DNA of 60,000 bases, taken from NCBI RefSeq assembly GCF_963678635.1, contig NC_087062.1, positions 31,274,833 through 31,334,832 of the forward strand, written 5' to 3'. This document shows positions 1 through 11,313 of this stretch, piece by piece. The position numbers were made by a program, and so were the translations under genes. This stretch comes from Symsagittifera roscoffensis (lineage: Eukaryota; Xenacoelomorpha; Acoela; Convolutidae). Position 1 is the first letter of the stretch; every line of letters starts with the position of its first letter. Below the pieces are notes generated by a model that worked only from the letters and a program-made list of their open reading frames with translations, made no database searches and had not been told where the DNA came from.

Positions 1-474
1 GGTGTGTCTCAAATGTGACCGTGCAGCCACACGCTTCACAGATTAGATCACCCGCATCACTACTTCTCTCATCTATCGCACCTTGAGTAGCAGCAACCAC
101 CTCGGCCTCTTTTTCTACACTGTCGCCAACTGCACTTGTTTGTGCTGACTTTGCTGGGCTAGCACACTGTTCACTTTGAACATTAACAGATGTTGCTGCG
201 GCTTCTGTCGAAACATCGCATGTCATAGGTTTCAAATTACAGGTATACTTCGGCGGAAGAGTATCTGTAGTGTCATTAGGAGTGTTTCGGTCAACAGTAG
301 CATGTGTTTTTGATTCACTTACGACTGGAACATTAGTCAGCGACAACGACTCTAAAACATACGCGACAGAATATTGAACCCAAAACTGGTGGAAAAAACC
401 TGGATACCCTATTTTATTGCATCCGTCTATGATTTGAGAGAAATTGCTTACGGGATTGAAAATCCTTTGAGCAC
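1..474 (-). CDS. MYM zinc-finger gene, probable coding exon 4 (cut by window edge)
   Basis: Joining the donor at 516 to the acceptor AAGAG|GTGCTC at 475 removes a 42-base intron and keeps the frame open to base 1. The exon encodes a Thr/Ser/Ala-rich linker and ends with ICEACGCTVTF, the first half of another MYM-type finger. The reappearance of the finger signature is the main reason to attach it to the same gene. Confidence 0.55.
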
Positions 475-3024
475 CTCTTGTAAATTAGAGAAATATAAAT
501 AAATGTCATGACGCACCACTTTTCTTGTTATGGGTGTCATCCAGCTTGTTTGTTTCCCCGTTGGCTTCATGTTGAGACACCATTTCCTCTTCCTCTACTA
601 AGTCCACGAGAGGGGCAACAGGACCACGAGCAGGTAGCGACTTCTCCTCTTCCACGAACAAACTCGTCTTCATCTCATTTTCTTTTACTGGCAGAGAACT
701 AGGAGTAGGTTTGGATGTCGATTTACATCTCTCATGCTCCACCTGATTCGGCACTTGAGGCTGCACAAGGGGAGACGAAAGTTGTTTGGATGTTGCCATT
801 GATGTGGTTTCATTCTTTTCGCTGCTGCTTGAAGTCAAAGTATTCTTCACAGTAGAAGCACTCAAGCTGATGTGGTTATCACTAGGGTGACACCGACTAG
901 AACAACAACCCAAATTTTTACCATTTAAATTAACAAATTAACAACCAAAAAGCAATTTACATTCACTTTATAGAAATTCTTTTCTTTTTAAACCAACAGA
1001 TTCATCTTCACCTTGGATTTTTCAAGTTCTTCAAGCTAAAAAAAATCACGTTCAGTTAACACAGAGGCAAAGCGGAGCTTCGCAATACTTTTTCGGCGTG
1101 GTGCAATAAAAGAAACTGAATAAAAACTGGAGATTGGATATAGTCTACTGTCATAGTAAAATAATCAAATTGAAAAACAATTTGTGTAGAAAACATTTCT
1201 AAAAATTTTTGCAGTTTTCTGAATTTTTGAAAACTAAGATTCCAAAAAGGCGCTGAAATATTCAAAGTAAACTAACATTACTCAAGTAAAACTAAATTTT
1301 TACGTTTTAAATTAAGCTATAGTAAGCTTTTAAGCAATTAAAACAAGACTGCTTGCTTGCTTTATTCGCTCGAAATAAGTCGAAAAATCAAAAATTTTAA
1401 ACCGGTTTTTCTCGACACAGGGGAAAAATTTTTTAAAATTTTTAATGTGGTTTGAATTACGACTGTAAGGGCTTTAATATGATATATAACTCAACCCAGA
1501 CCGATTATTATTTGCGGTACATGATTTTGCGTGGAAAATAAGAAAAAACGAAAACACACCCGAATACAAAGTTCCTCCCCATTTTCAATGGTCGGAACAA
1601 AAAAAGACACCGTTATTGGAAAAAAAACTTGCTTTGCGATACAGAATAATTGGAACTGATTTAAAAACTAATACTAACGAGAAACCAATTTTCCAAAATC
1701 GGATTCGATTTCAATTAGGAAAGGTTTGAAACCTCAAAACACGAATAACTTTCGGAATCCGCTAGTTAAAAATTGGCAGTTAAAATTTAGCTAGCTTAAA
1801 TTTAGCTAGCAATATAACTGTATAGTCTAATTTGCATGCTCTTCTAGGTAAAACAATTGACACCATAAAAAACGAATAGGAGCCTATGAAAATTAAAACG
1901 AGAAATCAAAATGAAGCCAAATTTTTTTTTCAATCCAATACTTTCAGATTTTTTCATTTTTCAAATTATATACATATGCTTAACTTAAAAAGGTTATTAA
2001 TTATAAAATTATGAAATTGAGGATGACACTTCTTGCAGTCGCTACTTCTTAGAATCTGCAACAAAAGATGTTTACGGCACAAAAATGAGTTTACATTTTA
2101 AATGCACATGCTCTCGCAAATTTTCATATCATATTGCAAAAAACTCTCTTTTCATTTCATCAGGTTACAAAGAACAAAAAGCTGAATACTTTTAACGTAA
2201 GGAGTAGTCCAAAAAACATTGAAACTAACGCCTGAACAGCCCTCTTGTGAGTTTCGTTCGAGTTCACGTCAACGGTGATCACTTGAATGTCATCATCACT
2301 GTCACTGTCTCGATCTGTTTGGCCACATTTACCATCAGCAGCAGCATTCAGTGATTCGAGAGCTGGCATTGAAGGAAATAAGCTATTATCAACACCCTTT
2401 TGCTGGCCATGCTGTTCCAAAGCGATTGGAACCCGACTGCCATTTAGAAGCCCCGCGGTCATAACAGGTCTGTCCATGGTTCTTTGCGCAGTTGCTACAG
2501 GGTTTCCATACGACTGCAATGGATTATGGAAGTTTTGGGCAGAAAAAGGCTGAAGCGGCGTCTGTCTTTGGTTAGAGCTTACAGTGGCTGATGCGACTGA
2601 ACTCCCGAAAGGGTAAATCGATGATACAATCAGATCTCGATTACTCATCTGTGGAAACTGAGAAGGCACAAATGATTTTGATTGCATATCATTAGCCTGA
2701 CAGCTTTGCATGTTGAGGGAGCTATTAGGAGGCATTTCCAATTCATTCGTAGCATACTGTACATTTTCTTTCGTACGACTTTGAACGAAGGATCGGAGGC
2801 ATTCTGCGTTGCAAAAGAGCAGCACTTTCTTGTCTGCGAATTCCATCCTCATCCTCCTCTCAGGCACTGGCGGTTCCTGGCAGCAGTAGGAGCACATCTG
2901 ATTAAGACAGTGGTCGAAGCCTGTCATACACTCCGGGTTCATGCAACATCTTTTCAATCTGCCGTCCGGAAGAGCCAGAGAGTACTAAACCATGCCAAAT
3001 GACTAAACTTTTATAAAACAAGCG

Positions 3025-3066
<42 letters not shown>

Positions 3067-3775
3067 CTCTTTGTGTATGCACAGAGGTGTTAACTTGTCG
3101 CAATAACCAATGCCAACATGATTGTACATAATAAACCATTTTTATTCATATCGCGCAAAACTCAAAAATTTGACGGCATTAAACCCACCATAATCCGAGC
3201 TCGTTACTTGAGGAAACTATTTCAATCCCAGAAACAAAAACTATTATTTCATTCAGTACTTAATTCAGGATGAATCAGTAATTCTCATTGAACTGGACCT
3301 TTATCTAAAAAATATTTGGTGAATTAAAATACTATTCTTTGCAAAAAAAATTGGAGTTCTTAATATGATTATGTTCGTTTTGTCTTACCAGGGAGAGACC
3401 TTCGTTCTGTCCGAACCCACAAGCAACGCATGGACCATACACCATCTCTCTACACTCAGGAGAACACAGATCGTCACCTCCAGGTCCCCCTATATTAGGA
3501 GAGGAGGGGGAGAACTCACCGCAACCTCTGCAGAAGCTCCTGAAGCACTGTCGAAATAAGCAGAGGCACTTCTTGGAGCACAGAAACACTTTGTGATACT
3601 GAAACTGTTCGGTCGCATTGCTAGGCAGTCTAAAACACTTCTTACAGGCGATGCACGGGGTCACTGTCGCATCAGGGCGTCTTTGGTACTCCAAGTAGCA
3701 CAGCGAATCGCAAAATAAATGAGAGTCAACCTTCAAACTAGATGGACCGCACTTCCTACAGTTGCTGCAAGCCAT
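1..3775 (-). CDS. MYM/FCS-type zinc-finger protein, ZMYM-like (3' end outside window)
   Basis: Four exons on the minus strand give one frame: 3775-3389, 2984-2230, 896-517 and 474-1, about 665 codons before the window edge. The protein starts with repeated Cys-x2-Cys ... (F/L)Cys-x3-Cys fingers: C3/C6 with C22/C26, C41/C44 with C66/C70, C82/C85 with C104/C108, and C116/C119, which seems to be completed by cysteines near residues 142-148 just across the first intron. A further finger follows in exon 2, and exon 4 ends inside another one (ICEACG). Between them lie Ser/Thr/Gln/Asn-rich and acidic stretches (DSDSDDD near the end of exon 2). MYM fingers are typical of chromatin-associated proteins such as ZMYM2/3/4 and fly Woc, so a nuclear chromatin or transcription role is inferred from the family. 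The exact ortholog is not recognised. The exon 1-2 junction is well supported; junctions 2-3 and 3-4 are weaker. Confidence 0.7.
517..896 (-). CDS. MYM zinc-finger gene, probable coding exon 3
   Basis: This is an open minus-strand frame, rich in Ser, Thr, Glu and Pro and without a recognised domain, starting after a TTGTTGTTCTAG acceptor. Its phase fits the GC|GTTAGT donor of exon 2. It closes at a GTGCGT donor 11 bases before the stop at 506. The low complexity makes the call moderate. Confidence 0.5.
1058..1086 (+). repeat. Hairpin-motif repeat, copy 1
   Basis: AACACAGAGGCAAAGC followed by a GC-rich core and GCTTCGC. It belongs to a four-copy dispersed family; the arms GCAAAGC and GCTTTGC form a short hairpin in the best copy (5360-5391). 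Confidence 0.6.
1088..1605 (+). repeat. Dispersed repeat R2, copy 1
   Basis: It shares many blocks in the same order with 4668-5168, among them TTCGGCGTGGTG, TTTATTCGCTCGAAATAAG, AAACCGGTTTTT, CGACTGTAAGGGCTT, AATATATCACTCAACCCA and CCTCCCCATTTTCAATGGTC, allowing for small changes. It has no coding frame and is probably a non-autonomous element or an old segmental copy. Confidence 0.7.
2230..2984 (-). CDS. MYM zinc-finger gene, coding exon 2
   Basis: The acceptor is TTTAG|TAC in phase 0, matching the donor of exon 1, and an in-frame TAG sits at the intron side. The exon encodes two cysteine clusters (CCMNPEC and CSYCC ... LFCNAEC), then a long Ser/Asn/Gln-rich linker and an acidic stretch. 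The donor chosen is GC|GTTAGT at 2229; without it the frame runs on to a hydrophobic tail and stop at 2160, so this end is uncertain. Confidence 0.6.
3025..3066. repeat. (TCA)14 microsatellite in intron 1 of the MYM gene
   Basis: Fourteen uninterrupted TCA/ATC triplets lie in the 404-base intron 2985-3388. No coding frame uses them in the proposed gene model. Confidence 0.95.
3389..3775 (-). CDS. MYM zinc-finger gene, coding exon 1
   Basis: The frame opens at ATG 3775-3773, with an in-frame TGA two codons upstream, and encodes 129 residues with three complete MYM-like fingers and half of a fourth. The donor reads CTG|GTAAGA and is in phase 0. Beyond it the frame runs only 16 codons of low-complexity sequence to a stop, which supports the splice. 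Confidence 0.75.
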
Positions 3776-3818
3776 CACTCAAACTTGCTATCAAGCATTT
3801 CCTCTAAAAAAGAAAAGG
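3776..3818 (-). promoter_or_regulatory. Splice acceptor and 28-nt leader before the MYM gene start
   Basis: A strong pyrimidine tract ends in TTTTTTAG at 3804, leaving a 28-base leader (3803-3776) before the start codon. The leader contains a short upstream ATG frame (MLDSKFE) whose TGA overlaps the main ATG. The acceptor implies either a 5' UTR intron or addition of a spliced leader. Confidence 0.45.
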
Positions 3819-4452
3819 TTTCAAAGAAGCATGACAATTAGGATCGCAGTATATAAACAAACAAAAACATTTTTAACCGATGACAAAAGTCATAGTTGCA
3901 CAGACCATACTACATAGCCATAACTGTCTGAATTCAAGACGCTTTTGACCGACACTAAGACTTCGTAACTGATTGGATAAAACTAATCCAATCGGAAAAA
4001 AGTGGATCAAAACTAAGTTTTTAATTCCACTAAGAAACACTAACAAAAATCCACTTTCGAAACTGAAAACCAAGACCCATTTTTTGGTCCATTTGCACTT
4101 TATTTTAACTGAAAAGTGTTATTTTCCCTCTATTTGCTAAATGACTAGGAAGTGAACTTAAAAGAAATCAAATCTACAACATCAAGCAAGAGTGGTTATT
4201 TAATCAAAAAATACAAACGAATGCTTTGAACTTACTATCCATTTGAACAAATTAAAAAAAAACTGTTTAACTTGTTAAACAATTTTCAACTTTCAAGTTT
4301 CAAAAAAGTAATACGGCTTAGGGCGTTAAAGCTCTTTGATTTAGATAAACAATTTACAAAACTAAAAAGTGAAAGCCACTTTCGAAACTAAAAGTCGATC
4401 TCATTTTTCGTCACATTTACCCTTTTGCTGTTAGATAGTGGAATTTTTCGCC

Positions 4453-4530
4453 ATTTTAACATTGAACTTAACAAAACATTGAATTTAACATTTAACATTG
4501 AATTTAACATTTTAACATTGAATTTAACAT
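4453..4530. repeat. Short imperfect tandem repeat
   Basis: The phrase AACATTGAATTTAACATTTT is repeated with changes about four times. It is AT-rich with no coding signal. Confidence 0.75.
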
Positions 4531-4667
4531 GGAAAAGAATTGAACTTAACAAAAAATCAGAACTCAAACCGCGACAAGGATAGCCAGTTACTGTGGAAGT
4601 AGCATAGAAAGCTCCGACCACAGTCTTTAAAAAAAAACAGCTAAGTTTTTTCAAATTTTGTCGTTGG

Positions 4668-5168
4668 TTTTCGGCGTGGTGTGATAAAAAAAGCTAAACG
4701 AGCTAAATATTTGACAGCCATACTAAAACTAACAAATTGAAAAACAATTTTTGTGGAAAAATTACTAGAAAAACGAAAAAAAAATCGAAACGTTTTTTTT
4801 TGCAGTTTTTTTGAAAATTTAGATTTCAAAAAGGCCTTAAAATACTAAAACTAAAATAACGTTACCGATTGAAACTAAGTTTTTACGTTTCAAAATAAGC
4901 TATTGTAAGATACAAAGCAATTAGAATGAGACTGCTCGCTCGCTTTATTCGCTCGAAATAAGACGAAAAATTAAAATTTCAAACCGGTTTTTCCCGACAC
5001 CTTTTTTGAAATTTAATGTTGTTCGAATCACGACTGTAAGGGCTTCAATATAATATATCACTCAACCCAGTCCGATCATTATTTGTGGTACCTGATTTTT
5101 CGCCGAAAATAAAAAAAAACTAAAACACCCGAATACAAAGCGCCTCCCCATTTTCAATGGTCGGATCA
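4668..5168 (+). repeat. Dispersed repeat R2, copy 2
   Basis: Diverged direct copy of 1088-1605, with the same order of conserved blocks and many small indels. A weaker relative of its GCTCGCT ... TTTTTTCGACAC part occurs near 10628-10697. Confidence 0.7.
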
Positions 5169-5359
5169 AAAAATCAAACTTAAGCGTGAACAAACTTTTA
5201 TGACTTTTTCGTGAAAAGAAAACAAACAAAAAAACCATCAAGACCTATAATAAAGTCTTCACTACATTCATTTACTCATTAAAATCAAAAACGTGCAACT
5301 TAGCCGACAAATTATAAGTAGACGAACAGACCGACAAAGTGGATTATTTACTTTTTACT

Positions 5360-5391
5360 AACACAGAGGCAAAGCTGCGCTTTGCAAACAC
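5360..5391 (+). repeat. Hairpin-motif repeat, copy 2 (perfect stem)
   Basis: AACACAGAG is followed by the perfect inverted repeat GCAAAGC-TGC-GCTTTGC and then AAACAC. The same block starts related copies at 1058, 8152 and 16851. Confidence 0.65.
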
Positions 5392-5439
5392 AAGCTACAA
5401 AATGCCAAGAAATAGCATTGAAAGACTTAAAAAACATAT

Positions 5440-5932
5440 CCAACAGATAGCTGGAAAAGAGTCAATTAATGCAAGAAAACGAAAAACGGACTTTTCAAAG
5501 AAAAAAGATGGCCTTACAGCTCTTCGAATTTCTAGAACAATTTGAGATTGACATTTTTTAGGTAAAATTAACCTAACTTGAGAAAACTGGATCAATAGGT
5601 AGAATTTCTATTTCGGTGGGAAAGTCAATTAATAAAAACTACTTTCGAAACTAGAAGTCTATCACGTTTTTCGTGAACGAGAAAGACGAGTTCGAGGATT
5701 GAGTTAGCATAACAAATTAAAAAGACAACTTGAAAAGTTGATATTATTATATAATACTTTTTCGCTGTTCGATAGTGGATTGTGAAAAAGGAAATGAAGT
5801 GAATTTTTAAAGAAGCCAAAAATCAAAACACGAAAAATCTGGTCAAATTATAGACTTTTCCTGAAGAAAGAAAACGGAAAAAAATCATCGCGACCAACAG
5901 GAGTCTGACTACGTTCATCGACTCTTAAAGAA
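5440..5932 (+). repeat. Dispersed repeat R3, copy 1
   Basis: It shares a series of blocks with 9404-9893 and 18150-18712: GGAAAAGAGTCAAT, GATGGCCTTA, CTTTCGAAACTAGAAGTC, ATCACGTTTTTCGTGA, and a 3' module with TTTTCCTGA, CGCGACC, AGAGTCT and CTACGTTCATCGACTCTTA. No coding frame is visible. Confidence 0.6.
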
Positions 5933-5971
5933 ACAAGCAAGAAAATAAAAACATTATTGAGTTTTGAGAAA

Positions 5972-6045
5972 TAACTGCCTTCTACGGGAATCGAACCAGA
6001 ATTCTGAACCATCTGACGACTGCCCAACAAAACTGTACCAATAAC
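5972..6045 (-). repeat. tRNA-derived SINE-like fragment with B box
   Basis: The minus strand contains a perfect RNA polymerase III B box (GGTTCGATTCC) and an A-box-like string (TGGTACAGTTTTG) about 30 bases upstream. The stems of a tRNA do not close, so I call it a SINE-like relic and not a tRNA gene. It lies directly after an R3 copy. Confidence 0.45.
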
Positions 6046-7654
6046 GATTAAAGAACGGCAATACTAGCAACTCATAAGCGGAGAACAGATCATTGGCAGT
6101 TTAAACTCATATGCAGCAAATATAACCCCAAAAAGAGCATTTTCCTTTGCGAGTTGGATTAGAAAAATGAAATTGCAGTATAGCAAAATACTCGCAAGCT
6201 CGCTTGTATCAACATAACGGCTAATTAAGAAGCGAAAATGTTCAGAAAATATATGTTGACTGAAGTCTCCGATAGAATTGACAAAATTGGTCAGTGATTC
6301 TGTTAGAAAAATGTTTACTGAAAGTTTATGTTCCGACCTGCCGATCTCAAATGTAACAACGGTCTATAGATTTGAAAATAAAATAAACACAAAGAAAAAG
6401 CCGCACTTCACAAAAAACGAACAAAAACAACGATGAACAGCTCTAAAAAAGTTTTTGAAATAAAGGAAAAAATAAGAAAAACATAAATTTGTTTTTTCTT
6501 GAATTCCGACTAATAAATTAGGAGCCTGACGTCCTCGCATCTGCGCCACCGTAGCTTGAAAAAAAAGCAAAACATGGCAACCAATACAGCAGCTAGATCC
6601 TATTAAAATTGCGATGCAATGAATTGAAGCAAAGTTGTCATTAAATGTACCAGAATTGACCCACAGATTAGGCACCTAACGTCCTCATTAACAAAATACA
6701 TTAAGATTAGTCAGCAAAAAAGCAGCCACAGATGCTATTAAATTGCCAATTTTCGGCATTGAAGCAATCGTGCCCCACAAAGAGCACTTATATTTGTGAG
6801 TAACATTGAAAAATAGTATGACACTTCGCTCGCTAGGTCACTTGCGTAAAAATGATATTTCGTTCATTTTTGAACGTCAAAAGATCCGAAGACTACAATT
6901 TGTTTTCCAAACAGTTTGATAACTGTTCATAATTTGAGAACCACTTGCGATACCACAAAAACATAGCTTTGTAAGATATCGAACAACAAATGGACAAAAC
7001 CACTAAGTCGATGAAACACAGAGACCATGCGATACCACTATAAAACAGCATTACCACCTAGCAGACAGAAAAAAAATAATACCCACTATGTCCCCAAAAA
7101 AGACAAAAAAAACGAAAAAACCATAACTACAACTTCAATGTTGTGTCTGAAATGATGCCCCCCCATTTCGGGAAAAGTCGTTCATAAACAAAACCGACGA
7201 CGTTTAATGAAAATCTAAAAGCATTCATCGAACGTCAACTGAGGCGTCAAACCGTGCGTAAATTACTGTAGAACCGAACGCAAACGATTCTCATGAAATA
7301 CTTTGAACTTAATCTCTATTCTAAAATTTTCGCCGTTTTGTGCGATCGAGAGAGCAGCATTAAAATGATGTTTCCCTTGAAACGACTTAAGATTAGGTCA
7401 CAAAGCCGATAAAATATAAGCCGAATAATTTGGGCAGAATAAAGTTTGAAAAAAATTCAAATATATACGAAGTCAAGGTTAGTAAAATTACAAACAGCAG
7501 AAGTAAATAAAACTAGTAAAACAACTACGATGTAAATTGAGTACCGCAAAAAAAAACAATTTTACGATGGGTCAACGAAGCCTCTAAAAATATCAGCAGA
7601 CATTAGGCCGACAACCTTTTTGAAACGGATTATTTCGTTTGAATATAAAACAGG

Positions 7655-7738
7655 CCTTGAGCGATTCGAAACCAAGACTTTTGCCAGCCCAGGTGTATTC
7701 GTTACCTCCGGACCAAAGAAGGCCAGAGACGCAAAGGA
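7655..7738 (-). repeat. tRNA-derived SINE-like head, family S1, copy 1
   Basis: Minus strand: CTCTGGCC ... TTTGGTCCGGAGGTAACGAA ... CCTGGGCTGGCAAAAGTC and a B-box-like GGTTTCGAATC. Related copies lie at 18783-18875 and 20157-20230. Confidence 0.5.
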
Positions 7739-8151
7739 AGTTGAATCCGTTTTAAATTGAACCTAAATTTCCCATTTCTGATTTTGATAACCATTTGACA
7801 AGCGGCATACGCTTGTCTACGCGATGGTCAATTTGATGAAAAGCTTTCAAGCATGCCACTCAACGCCGTTTAAAAAAACACATAAAAATTAATCGAGCGG
7901 CAACTAGGGTGACAGTGATTAGGTAGACATCAGTTGAGCCCAAAACAAAAGTTGGTCAAGAAAACAATGAGTTGAAGCCTGTCGGAATTCCTCCTCTCTG
8001 AAATCACAAAGGGATAAAAATATGTTTTCTTTCAACGCAATTTTAGGTGACTATGCCCAAACAGTTAAATCCGAAACCATTGCAAAGAGAAAAATATTAA
8101 GAAAAAATACAAAATAAGGGTTGGTAAAAGAACCCTAATTTGTATAATTCA

Positions 8152-8182
8152 AACACAGAGGCAAAGCTGCGCTTCGGAAACA
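8152..8182 (+). repeat. Hairpin-motif repeat, copy 3
   Basis: AACACAGAGGCAAAGCTGCG followed by CTTCGGAAACAC. The flank after it (GAAAATGCAAAAAGAGCTCT) resembles the flank after copy 4, so the repeat extends some way downstream. Confidence 0.6.
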
Positions 8183-9403
8183 CATGCAAGGAAAATGCAA
8201 AAAGAGCTCTAAACAGGTAAAACAAAATGAATAAAGGAAAAGAATACAAATACACCTTAAGAAGAAAATTAGAGAGATTAGGAGAATCACAATCTCACAT
8301 CTGCTCCACGAACGCTTGTAATTTTACTAGCAGTAGTCATCAATAACGCAGCTACAGTTTCTATCAAATTGCCACTTCTACGCAGCAAAGATAAGACAAA
8401 AAAAAACAATTTCAAGGCTCTGGACTTGAATCTCCAGGTAGCTTGGAAGTAAACTAGTGGCCCTGCTTGGTAATCTCTGCTAGATTTGGCTTGGTAATTT
8501 TCGAGAAAAAAAATTAAAAAGATTCCAAAAAATGATCAAAAACTCACAAATTTGATTTTTCCAAGCTTCATAGACTTTTCTCCACTAACGCATGGGCATA
8601 GCCTCTTATGCAGAAAAACGTCCACACCCTGATTTTTAGATTGAACCCCTGATATCAGACTTTGCTAGCAGTTTTTGAGAGAAGTGATGAAATTTCTATA
8701 AAAAAAAGGTAAAAATTTCAAAAAATGGATTTTTCCGAAATCCATATCAACTTTTCTACAACAAATAGGTAGATTGCTCAAAAAGAAATCTAAGCACCAA
8801 GTAAGTTTGAATGCGCTATCAACCTCGCAATCAGCAGGTTGGTTTTTTTTTAAATAGGCTTCCAAAAACAGGCAAAAATTGGATATTGTCCAAGGCCATT
8901 TTTGAAAACGCAGTGCACAGCCACTTGCGCAGAGAAGATTTGCAAAACTGATTGTTCTTCTTTCGGCTAAAACTTAATCTCCGATTTGACAGGGTAGTTT
9001 TCGAGAATTAGTTTAAAATAAAGCAAATGTCAAAAAATGGGCTTTTTTGAGATAATAATTTTTTCTACCGAATTTAGGGAATAACCGCTTGAGAAGAGAA
9101 GATCATGATTTGTTCTTTTGATTGAAACCTTCATTTCGGATATGTTTAAAAATTGAGAAAATGAAACAAAGAACGTGGGTTTAAATGAAAAGAGACTATC
9201 GAATGATGCAGTCACATAGAAAAGAAGCCAATTTATATTGATACCATTTTTTCTGTATAGTTGTAGAAAATGGTATAGTTTTTGAGAAAATTTGAAATTT
9301 CTTCAAAAAACGCAAAAATTTTCAAAACCGTCGCAAAAAAAAAATAAATACTTTTCATTATACCGTTTTTTTAATAATAAGACTCAACATTCGCCAAAAA
9401 CAT

Positions 9404-9893
9404 AGCCAACTGACAGTTGGAAAAGAGTAATGAAGGAAAGGAAACAAAAAAAACGACTTGTTTTTCCAAAAATCTTCAACTCTGAATTTCGAATAAAAAA
9501 TTAGATGGCCTTAAAGCTCTATGAATTTGTAAAACAATTTAAGATGGATACTTTTTTTTGCTTAAATTAACTCATTAATTTGAGAAAAATGGATCAATAG
9601 ATGAAACTTTTTTTTTGCTGAGAAATCTGATAATTAATTTCCATTTTCAAAATTAGAGTAGATCACGTTTTTCGTGACCTTCACAATTTTGCTGTTCGAT
9701 ACTGGAGTTTGCCAATAGAATTTAACAATAGAAATGCACTGAACTTAAAAATCACAAGCCAAACCTCGATAAATCAAAATTGAGCTTGAACAAATTTCCA
9801 GACTTTTTCCTGATAAAAAAAAAACAAAAAAATTAGCAAGACCTATATAAGAGTCTTCACTACATTCGTTACTCTTAATAAGGCAGCAACTTA
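9404..9893 (+). repeat. Dispersed repeat R3, copy 2
   Basis: Diverged copy of 5440-5932. Its 3' module reads GACCTATATAAGAGTCTTCA, so the family carries a TATA-like string just before a conserved end. Confidence 0.6.
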
Positions 9894-10067
9894 TGCTTTT
9901 AAATATCGTATGCTAAAATAGGCTTTTGATTATATTGAAATATACCAAAAGTGCCACTAAATGAACACTTTCATTTGCGACTTGGGTTAGAAAAAATTCT
10001 TTGTAATAATACAAAACGCTTCGCATGTGTAATCACGGTATAACTCAATTCATGATACCCACATAAA

Positions 10068-10160
10068 GTCAATTAGGAAATATTACAGACGTATACTACA
10101 CAATAATTTTAGCTAAAGCTACCGTCTCAACTCTTTCTTTACATTGGAAATATCCATTGA
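10068..10160 (+). repeat. Direct repeat D1, left copy
   Basis: It shares AAAGCTACCGTCTCAACT, TTTCTTTAC and GAGCAGGCTCTAACT with 11023-11125, with the same spacing. Between the two copies lies about 0.86 kb of AT-rich DNA without a coding frame. Confidence 0.65.
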
Positions 10161-11022
10161 GCAGGCTCTAACTAATCTAGACTTTCTAGATGGTATAAAA
10201 AACTCAATTCATAAATGGCTTTAAAATATTTAAAAAGAAAAAAACAGCAAAACAGCATAAATATTCCGTCCTTTCTTCGAAAGCCAGAACAACTACAATA
10301 GGAATCGCCGGCTCTGTGCATGCAGGGCAGAAAGTGTACAGAAAACCGACTAAATGAACAATTTTTGGGTAGTTTTATCTGCGTGGCCTGCTCAAAAGAA
10401 CAAGGCAAAAATTATATATTAAAGAAGGCATAATCGGCTAAAGTTGTCGTCAAAAAATGAATAACAGAACAAAGAACTAAATTTTTTTTACAGAAAATAA
10501 TTTTGATTTTATAGGAACCTTTTTATAGCAAAGGCAGCGATGTATGAAGCTTTGCAATCTGGTTTTCATGAAAAAAAAACAAATTTTAAATTCTATCCCG
10601 TTGATAAAGCTCAATTCCCTAATATAAGTACTACTCGCTCGCTATATAACTAGAAGTTAAATTGACAAGCAAAAAGTTCAACCAATTTTTTTCGACACTG
10701 AGAAATTTTTTAAATCTGAGCGTCAGGGGGGCAAAATTAAGCTTCGAAACCTTAATAGAGGCTTCAGTTAAGAACAGTTATTGTTTCAAAAGTCATTACA
10801 AAAGCCCAAATTGAAGTTTCCAAAATGAATTTTAAAAAATTGAAAGAAAAAAACAGTTGCGCAGTTTTATGTAACTCTGAATTTGGTCATAATTTAAATT
10901 ATGTAATTCTGAATTGCTCATTTAATTTAAAACAATTCTGAGAAAAAATTCGAATTATATATATTTTAGATAAATTCAATATGTAAATCTGATACAATAA
11001 AATAAAACTAACCCCACAGAAA

Positions 11023-11125
11023 GTTCAATTAGAAAATTTTACAGCCCTATAATACACATTTTTGTTAGCCAAAGCTACCGTCTCAACTTTTTCTTTACTT
11101 TGGACAATTCAACTGAGCAGGCTCT
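11023..11125 (+). repeat. Direct repeat D1, right copy
   Basis: Diverged direct copy of 10068-10160, just downstream of the GBF1 stop codon on the transcribed side, so it may fall inside the GBF1 3' UTR. Confidence 0.65.
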
Positions 11126-11313
11126 AACTCATTTAGAAGCATTCGACAAAGTCTTTTTTATGTGAGCATAAAAATATTACACATTAAGAGCGGCGACGAC
11201 GCGGACGGAACTTGAGTGGTGCGAATTGACGAAATTGTAATTGCATTAGTTACGCAGTCATAATCCAGTTCTAACATCCAAACCTGTCCCACATAGAAAT
11301 TATACATCTCTAT

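Larger units (their letters stand above)
902..2229. other. Intron 2 of the MYM gene, filled with diverged repeats
   Basis: Between the proposed exons lie AT-rich sequence, a copy of the hairpin motif family (1058-1086) and a repeat copy (1088-1605) that recurs at 4668-5168. I see no further exon in it. Confidence 0.4.
3819..11313. other. Intergenic region, repeats only
   Basis: Between GBF1 and the MYM gene I find R2 and R3 copies, hairpin motifs, tRNA-like fragments and AT-rich filler. Every open frame here is short, low in complexity and without a family motif. The 3' end of GBF1 must lie just below 11314; the only weak poly(A)-like hexamer I see on the minus strand is CATAAA near 11157-11162. 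Confidence 0.6.

Noticed and set aside
2160-2229. Hydrophobic tail (MFFGLLLTLKVFSFLFF) as a transmembrane anchor of the MYM protein
   Set aside because: It is more simply read-through into intron sequence after a plausible GTTAGT donor, and MYM proteins are not membrane-anchored.
5972-6045. Possible functional tRNA gene
   Set aside because: The B box is perfect, but acceptor, anticodon and T stems do not pair.
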